Source of the DNA: an uncultured Paraglaciecola sp.
GTDB lineage: Bacteria; Pseudomonadota; Gammaproteobacteria; Enterobacterales; Alteromonadaceae
NCBI RefSeq assembly: GCF_913058035.1
Contig: NZ_CAJXPA010000034.1
Location: 1 to 33,129 of the forward strand
Direction of reading: 5' to 3'
Length of the DNA: 33,129 bases
Shown: positions 1 through 8,136 of the stretch, in pieces
Layout of the letters: each line of letters begins with the position of its first letter
Position numbering within the stretch: position 1 is the first letter of the stretch
The notes under the pieces: generated by a model
What the model saw: the letters and a program-made list of their open reading frames with translations, nothing else
Databases searched by the model: none
What the model was told of the DNA's origin: nothing
Translations under genes and position numbers: made by a program

Positions 1-1
1 G

Positions 2-355
2 AATAAGCACATTCCCGGCATTGAAAATCCTAGAGCCCAACGAGAGAATGAAGATAGGCTAGCTGGCAGCTGGGATGCAGTAAGAGCAGAAATTAGATTA
101 AATCCACATGAAAGGAAAACCATTCGGGGTGCTGACTACCACGTAAATAGCTTCATATCTGCAAACGATATCGACATTATCGACAATGGCCACATTCAAG
201 GCAGAGAACTAAGAAAAACAGCCAGCCGCGTGAAGGCCCTGAGCTTCCGGCCAATAATACGCAATGGCAAAGTTCAGGCCTCTACCATAGTGGTAGATTA
301 TCTGTTCAGAAGCGACGAGCTTTATAGTGGCAAGAACTTAGTGGTCTTGCGCTAG
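2..355 (+). CDS. 3' end of an unrecognised protein, possibly TonB C-terminal-like (5' truncated by window edge)
   Basis: The frame is open from the first bases of the window to the TAG at 353-355, giving about 117 residues with no start visible, so this is the C-terminal part of a longer protein. The last 40 residues (around FRPIIRNGKVQ, then VVDYLFRS) resemble the end of TonB-type energy-transducer or periplasmic partner domains, where 'F.P...NG..V' is followed by a beta-strand and 'Y.F'. No transmembrane segment or catalytic motif is visible in the remaining piece. Identification by eye is weak and the protein could be an unrelated hypothetical. It ends about 100 bp before the metallopeptidase gene on the same strand. 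Confidence 0.45.
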   Translation, partial: NKHIPGIENPRAQRENEDRLAGSWDAVRAEIRLNPHERKTIRGADYHVNSFISANDIDIIDNGHIQGRELRKTASRVKALSFRPIIRNGKVQASTIVVDYLFRSDELYSGKNLVVLR

Positions 356-452
356 GCAATGGGGTGCTTGGCGGCAGGCTGTCATAGCTGGAACTTTATA
401 CTTAGCTTTTTACTTAACTTTATGCGGCTCTGACCTAGATTGCCGCGTTCAA

Positions 453-1316
453 GTGGTAGCAGAGGCCAATGATCCTGATAACTCAGATGGGTCTGCTTAC
501 ACTGATGATGTGCTGAGTCAATTGGAAGCGTTGGCAAGTCAGTTTGATATTAAAGAATACGCAAGCTTAGATTATGCTTCAGGTTCATTCCCGTTGTTTT
601 CTCTCAGAAGCCTGACCTGGGAACAGTCGAAACCCAATGTATTAATAACGGGTGGTGTGCATGGTTATGAAACTAGTGGTGTGCATGGTGCATTACGTTT
701 TGCTGCAACAGCAGCGCAGGATTACCACGATAGATTTAACCTTTTGATCGTACCTTGTGTTAGCCCTTGGGCTTATGAAACTATAAACCGTTGGAACCCA
801 AACGCCCTCGATCCTAATCGGTCATTTTACCAAAATAGTCCAGTGCAGGAGTCAGCCGCTTTGATGAACTTAGTGTCAGACATTGAATTTCTTATGCATA
901 TTGATTTACATGAAACCACAGACACTGATAATTCTGAATTTAGACCTGCCTTGGGTGCACGAGATGCTGTAGAGCATAAAGAATGGGCCATCCCAGATGG
1001 TTTTTATACTGTAGGTGATACCTTAAAACCTTGCCCTGAATTTCAGAAAGCCATTATTCAGTCTGTTAAAAAGGTCACACATATTGCACCAGCGGATGAA
1101 AGTGGAAGGCTTATCGGAGAAATTTTGCAACAAAATGGGGTGATCAACTATGCCACTAAAGCCTTAAGCTTGTGCGCAGGATTGACTGATGCCAAGTTTG
1201 TGAGTACGACAGAAGTGTACCCAGACAGTCCAAAAGTAGATGCTGAGAATTGCATTCAAGCTCAAGTGGCTGCCATAGTAGGTGCTTTAAATTTTGCGAG
1301 TGAAAATGAGTCTTAG
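453..1316 (+). CDS. M14-family (succinylglutamate desuccinylase/aspartoacylase-like) zinc metallopeptidase
   Basis: Predicted zinc-dependent carboxypeptidase or deacylase of the M14 clan. Seen in the sequence, counting from the GTG at 453: the HxxE zinc pair in GGVHGYETSG (H69, E72), the NPNALDPNR substrate-arginine segment (R122), and HIDLHETTD with the third zinc ligand H152. These match the AstE/AspA-like branch of M14. The usual C-terminal catalytic glutamate region is probably around TTEVYPDSP. The start is uncertain: the frame is open back to 342, but no ATG and no convincing ribosome binding site is present. The N-terminal 20 residues look unlike the family, so the true N-terminus may be lost or rearranged. 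No signal peptide is seen, so it is probably cytoplasmic. The substrate cannot be deduced. A lipoprotein gene follows 65 bp downstream on the same strand. Confidence 0.85.
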   Translation: MVAEANDPDNSDGSAYTDDVLSQLEALASQFDIKEYASLDYASGSFPLFSLRSLTWEQSKPNVLITGGVHGYETSGVHGALRFAATAAQDYHDRFNLLIVPCVSPWAYETINRWNPNALDPNRSFYQNSPVQESAALMNLVSDIEFLMHIDLHETTDTDNSEFRPALGARDAVEHKEWAIPDGFYTVGDTLKPCPEFQKAIIQSVKKVTHIAPADESGRLIGEILQQNGVINYATKALSLCAGLTDAKFVSTTEVYPDSPKVDAENCIQAQVAAIVGALNFASENES

Positions 1317-1381
1317 ATAAATAAACTAAGGCTTTTTTTCAACCTAAAGTATGTGATTAACTAGTGTAAGAGATTGATATT

Positions 1382-1909
1382 ATGCAAAAATTTTACCAAA
1401 TATTGGTATTTGTATTATTTTTAAGTAGCTGTGCTAATTATGAGTACCCAAGCCAAGTTTCGATTGGTGATAAAATGATTAATGCGGCAGGTCAGAGTTT
1501 GGAAGGCAACGCCGTGGTTATTCCACAAGATTTTGCTGGTCAAGAAACCTTGTTGCTGTTTGGTTACAAACAAGACACACAATTTGATATTGACCGCTGG
1601 TTAATCGGTTTAGATATGACACAAACTCAAGTTGCCGCTTATGAAATCCCCACGATTCAAGGTATGTTGCCCCGCATGTTTAGCGGTTTTATAGACAATG
1701 GCATGCGCAAAGGTATTCCTAAAAACTTATGGAAAGGCGTGGTTACTGTTTATGCTGACGGCGATAAAGTTCAGCGCTTTACTGGCAATCTAAATCCTAA
1801 CAATGCTCGTGTTATGTTGCTTGATAAACAGGGTGATATTGTCTATTTCTATGACAAAGGGTTCTCTGTTGAAGCTTTAAATGAGGTGCGTGAGGCATTA
1901 GAAAATTAA
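1382..1909 (+). CDS. small lipoprotein, possibly thioredoxin-fold (ATP10-like)
   Basis: A 175-residue protein with a classic lipoprotein signal: MQK, a hydrophobic stretch, then the lipobox LSSC with the lipidated cysteine near residue 17. It should be anchored to the inner or outer membrane facing the periplasm. After a short linker it has a strand-rich domain (ETLLLFGYKQDTQFDIDRW, later ARVMLLDKQGDIVYFYDKGFS). The alternation and the terminal 'hydrophobic strand, D-x-x-G-x-I-V-Y' hairpin resemble a thioredoxin fold as in ATP10-type proteins, but the CxxC motif is absent, so redox activity is unlikely. The fold assignment is inference; the lipoprotein call is firm. The ATG at 1382 is directly followed by a normal signal sequence. 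Confidence 0.75.
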   Translation: MQKFYQILVFVLFLSSCANYEYPSQVSIGDKMINAAGQSLEGNAVVIPQDFAGQETLLLFGYKQDTQFDIDRWLIGLDMTQTQVAAYEIPTIQGMLPRMFSGFIDNGMRKGIPKNLWKGVVTVYADGDKVQRFTGNLNPNNARVMLLDKQGDIVYFYDKGFSVEALNEVREALEN

Positions 1910-2072
1910 AAGCGTTGAATGAGTAACATCATCTGAGTCGGTATTACTTTTCGTTAAGGTTTGTCTCAGATTCTTGTTTGATTCAACAAATCTTGGGGTT
2001 AATCACAACCGCACTTAACGTGTATGACCATGAATGAGTACTACTGTTGTAATAACCATAGCTTGTTCTTCG

Positions 2073-2110
2073 GGACCACACTACCTATGAATAATTATGT
2101 GATGTGGTCC
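2073..2110. repeat. short inverted repeat (8-bp arms) in degenerate intergenic DNA
   Basis: GGACCACA at 2073-2080 is the exact reverse complement of TGTGGTCC at 2103-2110, with 22 bases between. There is no T-tract on either side, so it is not a convincing terminator. It lies at the truncated 3' edge of the S9 peptidase remnant and could mark a rearrangement. Little else is visible from 1910 to 2127. Confidence 0.35.
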
Positions 2111-2127
2111 TTATTTAACAGGTTTAT

Positions 2128-3370
2128 TCACAAATGCTGGCACTTGACGTTTATCAAAAGATTTAAACGCGCTAACTCAGGTATGACAAATAGCTCCGTG
2201 TTAACACTGCCCACCTCATTATATGTCCAAGGTGTTAACTCATTATATTGGGTGGCTGAACGTTTGAGGGGTGAAATAAAACTGTCACTGGGTGTTTGTG
2301 ATATTTTCAAACTAGTGGGTAAGTTTTATCGTTGGCGCGACAGGTTAACCCACTAATTAAACCAATCGGAACATCCTTTATCACTGGTATTTATAGCCCT
2401 TAGTATTGAATAAATATAGCTGACTGCTCCCATCCTGATTAACGGTAAACACTACCCGATTACCGTTATGGCTTAGGGCGAACTTAATCATAGTCCAATT
2501 GATGCCTTAGGTAATAAAAATGAGTTTGCCTGATATAAAGCCCCGATAAGCTTAGCGTTCAAGCTCCTCACCTTGGTTAGTCTGGAAAAGTAACTTTCTT
2601 AGTCTTACGTGTAACTTAAGGCAAAATTCACACTTGGGCCACATTTGTTACCACCGAGGAAGGTTTTGTTACCAGAGTCTAAATCTAAGGCAACAACCTA
2701 AGAGTCGCTTTCACTAGTGTATTGTTGAACTAATAAGTTTAGGTTTTTCTTATCCCAGTTTACGGGCCTTCATCAACAGCCATCAGTCGATTCGATAACC
2801 ATGCGAGTATTACTGGGAGCCCTCAATACTTTTATCCATAAGTCATTAGAGCGACAGTTAGGTTTAGTGCCTTGATAAACGAGTTTGCTGTCTTGGTGCC
2901 CTCACTTATGGCGACGTTGCGAGACTCGCCATCTTTTAGCATTTTGCTCTCGCCAGTCTTGGGATTAAATAGAGATATTTGTGAGTTTTCGCTGTGGTCA
3001 GCATCCAAGGTAAAAGAAATCATATCATCGCTTGGTTGGCGACTTATGGAGTCTATCGGCTCTTCAAAAAAAGTTAATCGATGCCTTGTAGCTCTCGCTT
3101 GGTCTAATCGGTGCAATTAATTACTATCGCCAAATGACATCGCCAAAATGTGTAGAGGTATAAATGTTTTCACCATCTTAGCTAAAGTCACGAAAGGGTG
3201 CAGAACATACATTTTCAGAGCGATGATTATTATTAACTATCTCTTTGAGAATAGCGGGAATGTTTGGATCATTAATTTGCCGTAATTAGCCGTTATTAGC
3301 AAAATTTTGAGTTACTGCATGGGTCGATAAACTTAGGCTAATAACTAGTTATGGTATGAAATTTTTTCAT
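2128..3370 (-). pseudogene. decayed and truncated S9 (prolyl oligopeptidase/TolB-propeller) peptidase
   Basis: Reading the minus strand from an ATG at 3370, a signal-peptide start (MKKFHTITSY, then after a frameshift SLSLSTHAV) is followed by pieces of an S9-type beta-propeller spread over different frames: IYTSTHFGDV (near 3150), then HRLTFFEEPIDSISRQ and ISLFNPKTGESKMLKDGES (3116-2840), LNLLVQQYTSESDS and VVALDLDSGNKTFL (around 2740-2660), RVVFTVNQDGSSQLYLFNTK (around 2460-2390), and WTYNEVGSVNTELFVIPEL (around 2230-2160). These follow the order of bacterial S9 peptidases that begin with a TolB/WD40-like propeller. Several in-frame stops (near 3290, 3190 and 3130) and frameshifts break it. 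The C-terminal alpha/beta-hydrolase domain with the catalytic Ser-Asp-His should lie below 2128 but is absent, so the gene is both frameshifted and truncated. Family identification is by motif recognition. Confidence 0.8.
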
Positions 3371-3554
3371 TTTTTATCTTTTTAAACTGCTTTTTTGATT
3401 AATTAGATTGTTTTTTGTACCAGCATGTTAGTAATAAAAATTATAGCAAGATAATCAGGCTTGAGGAGCTAATTAGTATCTTGACTAACCTAGAAAAATG
3501 TCCAAAATGCTGGACTTTGAAAACCCATTTATCAATCACAAACAGGTCTCCACT

Positions 3555-3770
3555 ATGCAATCAGAAATTAGTTATCGTTTTGAAAGAGCACAATTAGCGA
3601 ATCGATTTTTAAACGAGCTTAAACATTGGACAGTGGCAGACGTGAAAGCAAAATTATTCAATGCCTCAGACGCTGTCAAAATCACTTACGAATTTGACGG
3701 CAAGGGTTTTGATTATACTTGTTCAGAATTGGATGATTTAGCGGCAAAATACGGCGGGGAAGAAATATAA
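3555..3770 (+). CDS. small conserved-looking hypothetical protein (71 aa)
   Basis: An acidic soluble protein with no membrane segment. An amphipathic N-terminal half (SYRFERAQLANRFLNELKHW) is followed by a strand-like 'VKITYEFDGKGFDYT' and a helical end. I do not recognise the family. The ATG at 3555 was preferred because AGGT lies about 9 bases upstream; an in-frame ATG at 3498 would add 19 residues but has no Shine-Dalgarno match. Codon use resembles the neighbouring intact genes rather than the decayed region before it, which supports it being real. Confidence 0.6.
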   Translation: MQSEISYRFERAQLANRFLNELKHWTVADVKAKLFNASDAVKITYEFDGKGFDYTCSELDDLAAKYGGEEI

Positions 3771-4093
3771 GCGTTAATAAGCAAACGACAGGAGCAGTTT
3801 ACTCTCGCTTAATTATTGTTTCGTTAAAAATTAAGGTACTAATAATACTTCTCAATAGTTCTTCAGAGACGTTACCACTAACATACGAGTAAGAAGTCAA
3901 TTACACACTGTAATATGAGCATTAATTCATTATAAACAGTGTAAAGATGATATTGTCTAGAAGCGTTATAAAATGAATGATAATTTTCCTCCCAACATCT
4001 TTATTGACTGATTTACACATAAGCTTACAAACTGCTACTAAACTAATCAGTCATATTTTGTTCATATGAATACACATTTACAATGGTTACATA
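3771..4093. other. gene-free interval upstream of the signal peptidase gene
   Basis: No ORF with coding character is visible. It contains one weak dyad, TTACACACTGT at 3901-3911 facing ACAGTGTAA at 3936-3944, which could be an operator-like element but may be chance in AT-rich sequence. The promoter of the downstream gene presumably lies here; I see no consensus pair. Confidence 0.4.
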
Positions 4094-4744
4094 ATGAATA
4101 TTAAAACCCCACTAATTCAACTAATAAAAGAAAACTGTGCATTCCTGCTTTTTGTCTTGGTGTTATTTGCTTCACGCAGTAGTTTTGCTGATTGGTATTT
4201 GGTGCCTACGGGTTCTATGTTGCCAACTATTGTTGAAGGTGACAGGATTTTTGTAGATAAGATGGCATATCGCTTAGAAGTCCCCTTTACTGATATTGAA
4301 ATTATGCAAACTGGTCATCCTAAACGAGGTGACATAGTGGTATTTAATTCTGAAAAAGCGGGTAACAGACTGGTTAAAAGGTTGATTGGGGAGCCAGGCG
4401 ATAGAGTCGCCATGCTTGACAATAAACTGATTATAAATGGTGGACAAATCCATTACGAAGATAACAAAATTGCATATCACAAAATCGAGTTCCTAGATAA
4501 CGTTAAGCATACCGTACAGCTAATACCCGTGGCTGAAGCCCGGGATAATTTTGTTGAAGTGGTAGTGCCAAAAGGGCATTACTTAGTGTTGGGTGATAAT
4601 AGAAATAATAGCGCAGACTCTAGATATTATGGATTTGTTCCTGCTATAGAGATCCAAGGTAAAGTAACTAAAGTGTTGCTATCTCTTGACCCTAAAAACT
4701 ATTATTTACCTCGTAAACAAAGATTTAATAAACCATTGATTTAA
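4094..4744 (+). CDS. lepB: signal peptidase I (S26A family), short single-anchor form
   Basis: Inner-membrane type I signal peptidase that removes signal peptides from secreted proteins. One membrane segment (about residues 15-32) is followed directly by box B, PTGSMLPT, with the nucleophile S41. Box D, NRLVKRLIGEPGD, carries the general-base lysine K95, and box E, GDNRNNSADSRYYGFV, follows near residue 168. At 216 residues it is much shorter than E. coli LepB (324 aa, two membrane segments). It is not next to lepA or rnc, so it may be an accessory paralogue rather than the main housekeeping enzyme; that is inference. All catalytic residues are present. It is convergent with the DUF2797 gene downstream. 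Confidence 0.9.
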   Translation: MNIKTPLIQLIKENCAFLLFVLVLFASRSSFADWYLVPTGSMLPTIVEGDRIFVDKMAYRLEVPFTDIEIMQTGHPKRGDIVVFNSEKAGNRLVKRLIGEPGDRVAMLDNKLIINGGQIHYEDNKIAYHKIEFLDNVKHTVQLIPVAEARDNFVEVVVPKGHYLVLGDNRNNSADSRYYGFVPAIEIQGKVTKVLLSLDPKNYYLPRKQRFNKPLI

Positions 4745-4912
4745 TATTGACAGAGCACTGTTGAACCATCATAAATGTTAGTTTTAAATTTTCTGAAAGA
4801 TGCCGTTCATAAGAAGAGAAAAATTTATTGCCTAATGCGCAGAGCTTACTCTCTGTATGGCGCGCAATAGGAATATCATACTGGATGCCTTTATTTTTGA
4901 TTTAGCAAAAAG

Positions 4913-5752
4913 TTAAGCCGTTTCAATTTGTAAATTGTATCCAGAATACTTACGCATATTGATAACACGATCACCATCCATCATAAGGTATTGGCCTTTA
5001 ATACCTAATAAAGAACCTTCAAAAGTCAGTTCTTTATCTAAGTTAATAGATTTTACTTTTTCAGGGTATTGCTCAACCGGATAATGTATATCAATGGCTG
5101 GGGTATTGGTGATATCGATAGCTTGAAAACCATATTCTGAAATTATTTCGTCTAAATCTTCTTCAACTCGTTCCAATAGTGATTCTTTTAAAACGGCTAG
5201 ATCGACATGTTCGGGCTGACTCTTAAGCATAGTACGCCAGTTGGTTTTGTCGGCTATATGTTCCTTAAATGCCATCTCAACTAAGCCACTGGTTAATCTA
5301 TTTTGCACCCGCATGATAGCGATCGCCTGAGTGGCGCCTTGATCTATCCAGCGACTGGATACACCATCAGTGACATGCCGAGTAATCCCTACTTTTACTG
5401 TACCGGTGTTGGCTAAATAAACAAAATGGTCTGACAAACAGTTGGCTTCACCCCATGCAGGCTCGCGACAGGTACCTTGTTCGTAGTGACATAGTTCTGG
5501 TTTAATAATGCAGGTATCGCACTGTGCCAATTTCATGAGACATCGATAGCAATACCCTTGATTAAAGCTCTTCTTAGTTTTAGTGGCACAATGTATACAA
5601 TGGATCTCCCCAGCATAATTAACTTTTATTGATTGGCCTATCAAAGCATTTAAGTTGATTTTGTCATCGCCAATGGGAAGAGAATACTGGGCTATATTGT
5701 TTGAATCCGTACTGACACTCATTTTGCGGGTATTGCCTTGGTACAAGGTCAT
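4913..5752 (-). CDS. DUF2797 family protein (Cys-rich, GIY-YIG-like segment)
   Basis: A conserved uncharacterised family in gammaproteobacteria. The N-terminal half has many paired cysteines (CIHC, CYRC, CDTC, then CHYEQGTC), suggesting one or two zinc sites. It is followed by HFVYLANTGTVKVGITR, which resembles the strand-turn-strand of GIY-YIG folds, then SSRWIDQGATQA. The function is unknown; nucleic-acid binding is a plausible inference. I chose the ATG at 5752 (279 residues): the in-frame ATG at 5818 adds 22 residues that do not look like this family, and it lacks a ribosome binding site. The gene converges with the signal peptidase gene. Confidence 0.85.
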   Translation of the reverse strand: MTLYQGNTRKMSVSTDSNNIAQYSLPIGDDKINLNALIGQSIKVNYAGEIHCIHCATKTKKSFNQGYCYRCLMKLAQCDTCIIKPELCHYEQGTCREPAWGEANCLSDHFVYLANTGTVKVGITRHVTDGVSSRWIDQGATQAIAIMRVQNRLTSGLVEMAFKEHIADKTNWRTMLKSQPEHVDLAVLKESLLERVEEDLDEIISEYGFQAIDITNTPAIDIHYPVEQYPEKVKSINLDKELTFEGSLLGIKGQYLMMDGDRVINMRKYSGYNLQIETA

Positions 5753-5818
5753 ATAATTAATCCAAGATTTGACACAAATATTATAAAACAAATTTAACAC
5801 AGACCTGGAGGTAAACAT

Positions 5819-6187
5819 AAAATATCAAGTAGTAAAATTTTTATATTGATTTTTCCTTGTTTTTTGCTCATCTTGTCCCAAGCTCTATTGTATGAACAAA
5901 GCTTTTATATATTGGTGAGATTTTCATCAAAACGTTCTCAGTCAATGCAAGGTCAGTAAGTATTTGCCATCCAAATAAACTGGATTGATACAAAGTGGGG
6001 ATGTTTTGAGGAAAACCCTTGAGGCTGTAACATTTGTTAGCTCGATTTGTTTAGAATAACTAAACCCAAGATGGGCACCACGCAATTAATGTGTTGGAAT
6101 AAAACAAATGATCTCAGTCTCGGCGATGTATGAGGGTGCAGAAGCCCTCGACAATAAAAAATGTAATCAGAGCAAAGAGGAAAGTCT
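5819..6187. other. leader/promoter interval of hpf with a short hairpin
   Basis: No ORF is credible here. A small hairpin, GAGGG at 6132-6136 with CCCTC at 6145-6149, lies about 38 bases before the hpf start codon and could sit in the 5' untranslated region. A strong ribosome binding site (AAAGAGGAAAG) precedes the ATG at 6188. No clear sigma-70 or sigma-54 promoter was identified. Confidence 0.4.
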
Positions 6188-6544
6188 ATGAAAATAAATG
6201 TTTCAGGTCATCATTGTGAAATTTCAGAGTCAGTTAAAGAAGATATCAACCAAAAGTTTTCTAAAATAGCCAGCCATTTTCCAACTCTTATCGCTATAGA
6301 CATCATTGTGACAAAAGAGCACGGTGAATTTAGTGCAGAAGTTTCCACTAAATATGAAGGCACCAGTATTGCGGTAAAAGGTAAAGGTGGTGTGATGTAC
6401 CCAGCTATTTCCCAAGCCGGTAAAAAATTAGATGCAGCACTCAAACATCGAAAAGGACAGATTAAAGGTGACTTGCATGAAAAACCCACTGTTACTACCC
6501 CTGAAATTGCCCATGAAATTATTCAGGGTATGGATTTGACCTAA
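6188..6544 (+). CDS. hpf: ribosome hibernation promoting factor, HPF/YfiA family (short form)
   Basis: A 118-residue protein of the S30AE/HPF family, which binds the decoding region of the 30S subunit in stationary phase or stress. It shows the family layout: MKINVSGHHCEISESVKEDI at the start, the lysine-rich strand AIDIIVTKEHGEFSAEVSTKYEG, and the helix DAALKHRKGQIK that contributes basic residues contacting rRNA. It lacks the C-terminal dimerisation domain of long HPF. It is slightly longer than E. coli HPF (95 aa), with an extra tail. It is not in the usual rpoN-hpf-ptsN cluster, so it is probably a second, stand-alone paralogue under its own control. Confidence 0.9.
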   Translation: MKINVSGHHCEISESVKEDINQKFSKIASHFPTLIAIDIIVTKEHGEFSAEVSTKYEGTSIAVKGKGGVMYPAISQAGKKLDAALKHRKGQIKGDLHEKPTVTTPEIAHEIIQGMDLT

Positions 6545-6565
6545 TTTTCATTAGTCTTAGCTAAC

Positions 6566-6594
6566 CGCTCAGGTTATCAAACTTAACCTGAGCG
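6566..6594 (+). terminator. perfect 11-bp hairpin after hpf
   Basis: CGCTCAGGTTA (6566-6576) pairs perfectly with TAACCTGAGCG (6584-6594) around a 7-base loop, 21 bp after the hpf stop. A strong T-tract is missing, so it may act as an mRNA 3'-end stabiliser or weak terminator. Confidence 0.6.
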
Positions 6595-7035
6595 ACATCC
6601 CAGATATCTCATTGTCCTTCCAATATTTTTTGCCCCTATTTTAAATTTTTTTGTGCATTCGGCGTTTGATGTTTCGGTAACAACTAAATGAATTTGCATT
6701 AAAATGTAAGTCATATTACGAGATGAGCTAATAGTGTGAAAACTCAACTCAGTAAATCTATTATTATTTTGTAGTTTGTTTAGGAATTATTTAAGTCCAT
6801 TTGTGCATGCTTATAAGTGTGGTTTCAAAGAGATACTTTTATATAAATACCCACAGTTTTTGTCGCAAGATTTAGACGGCGATAGTTCGGTTACCTATGC
6901 ATTTCTTGAGCACAGTGTTATGCCAAATAATGCTAATGCCACTATTTTATTCATTTTGGTGTTGATGGAAACACCAGAACAAGAATTTTTCAGTCACAAA
7001 CCACCTCTTCTTAGAAGATAGATAGGATAAGTGAA
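6595..7035. other. interval without a convincing gene
   Basis: An open frame of 81 codons (6776-7021, starting at TTG) lies here. It has no ribosome binding site, mixed composition and no recognisable domain, so I do not call it a gene. Nothing else stands out. Confidence 0.4.
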
Positions 7036-7122
7036 ATGGCGTTTCACATTCATTATATTTATTCTTTCTTCTTAGCCGTTGTAGTTTGGGTTAACCTATT
7101 TATAAATATTGATTTTGAATAA
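7036..7122 (+). CDS. possible 28-residue membrane microprotein
   Basis: A very short frame, with ATG at 7036 and TAA at 7120-7122, preceded by AGGATAAG at a workable distance. The product is one hydrophobic segment (FFLAVVVWVNLFI) with a short charged end. Small single-span proteins of this type exist, but a chance ORF in AT-rich DNA is equally possible. It lies just before the phosphotransferase gene. Confidence 0.2.
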   Translation: MAFHIHYIYSFFLAVVVWVNLFINIDFE

Positions 7123-7183
7123 ACGTTGAGTAACACATATCGAAGTTTTATCCTGGCTTAAACAGCACTTTGCTGATAGTTCA

Positions 7184-8107
7184 TTGCACAAGTTGCATAC
7201 CGTTCAATCTTTGTGGAGCGGCTATGGAGACATTTCACGGTATGTAAGTCCAAGACTTGAAACCACTTTTATTGTTAAATATATATCACCACCAATAGCT
7301 CCAGTGCACCCTCGAGGATGGAATACACACACTAGCCATCAACGTAAATTACAGTCTTATCAAATTGAAGCCAATTTTTATCGAAATTATGCATGCCTAT
7401 GTGATGACCATTGTGCAGTGCCTAAACTGTTGGCAGAGTTTTCAGAAAACCCACAACAAATTTTAGTATTGCAGGATTTAGATCAAGCTGGTTTCTCGCA
7501 GCGTAAAGATGAAGTAGGCATGGCTGATGTGATATCAGGCATTAAATGGCTAGCTTATTTTCACGCTAGGTTCCTGCAAAAAGATAGTCGTGACCTTTGG
7601 CCTATCGGAACTTATTGGTACCTTGCTACACGTCAAGATGAGTTTAAAGTGATGGGTTCAGGTAGACTCAAAGAGGCAGCTCAGGCTCTAGACACCGCAT
7701 TGAATAGGGCTAGCTTTCAAACTCTGGTTCACGGTGATGCGAAGTTAGCTAATTTTTGTTTTTCTGATAGCGATGATTCTAGTAGATTTGCCGCAGTAGA
7801 TTTTCAATATGTAGGTAAAGGCGTTGGGGTGAAAGACCTCGCTTATTTTCTTGGGGCTTGTCTCAATCAAGATGATTTGTTCAAACATGAACACCTTTTA
7901 TTAGATGAGTACTTTATGCAGCTCAAAGAGGCACTTGAGCACTATCAAGTAAAGGTGGACTTCACACACTTACAACAACAATGGCGTCAGTTATATTCTT
8001 TTGCTTGGGCTGATTTTCATCGATTTTTGTCAGGTTGGAGTCCAGATCATTATAAGATTAATTCTTATATGCAAAAGCAAACTGATATAGCCCTGGCACA
8101 TTTATAA
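7184..8107 (+). CDS. aminoglycoside/choline-kinase-like phosphotransferase (ecdysteroid-kinase type)
   Basis: A protein-kinase-fold small-molecule phosphotransferase. The diagnostic catalytic loop LVHGDAKLANFCF (HGD, with the N five residues later) and the metal-binding DFQ of AAVDFQYVGKG are present. The preceding lobe has the ATP-binding lysine region TTFIVKYISPP. The substrate is unknown. The frame is open further upstream to 7130 and encodes family-like residues (IEVLSWLKQHFADSS), but that extension has no ATG, GTG or TTG, and the TTG at 7184 lacks a ribosome binding site. Either a non-standard start or a small frameshift at the 5' end (a TTG at 7126 lies in another frame) is likely. It appears to head a unit with the two membrane-protein genes downstream (29 bp gap, then an overlap). 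Confidence 0.8.
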   Translation: MHKLHTVQSLWSGYGDISRYVSPRLETTFIVKYISPPIAPVHPRGWNTHTSHQRKLQSYQIEANFYRNYACLCDDHCAVPKLLAEFSENPQQILVLQDLDQAGFSQRKDEVGMADVISGIKWLAYFHARFLQKDSRDLWPIGTYWYLATRQDEFKVMGSGRLKEAAQALDTALNRASFQTLVHGDAKLANFCFSDSDDSSRFAAVDFQYVGKGVGVKDLAYFLGACLNQDDLFKHEHLLLDEYFMQLKEALEHYQVKVDFTHLQQQWRQLYSFAWADFHRFLSGWSPDHYKINSYMQKQTDIALAHL

Positions 8108-8136
8108 ACCACGTCAATATTATGATAAGGTGCAAG

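Noticed and set aside
2024-2356. Plus-strand frame of 110 codons
   Set aside because: It is antisense to the S9 peptidase remnant, which explains the sequence much better; it has no family resemblance.
2872-3120. Plus-strand frame of 82 codons
   Set aside because: Exact antisense of the best-preserved S9 propeller segment on the minus strand.
6060-6110. Sigma-54-like promoter before hpf (GGGCACCACGCAATT)
   Set aside because: The spacing and the -12 element do not match TGGCAC-N5-TTGC; too weak to claim.
6776-7021. Plus-strand frame of 81 codons starting at TTG
   Set aside because: No ribosome binding site, no domain, irregular composition; probably chance.
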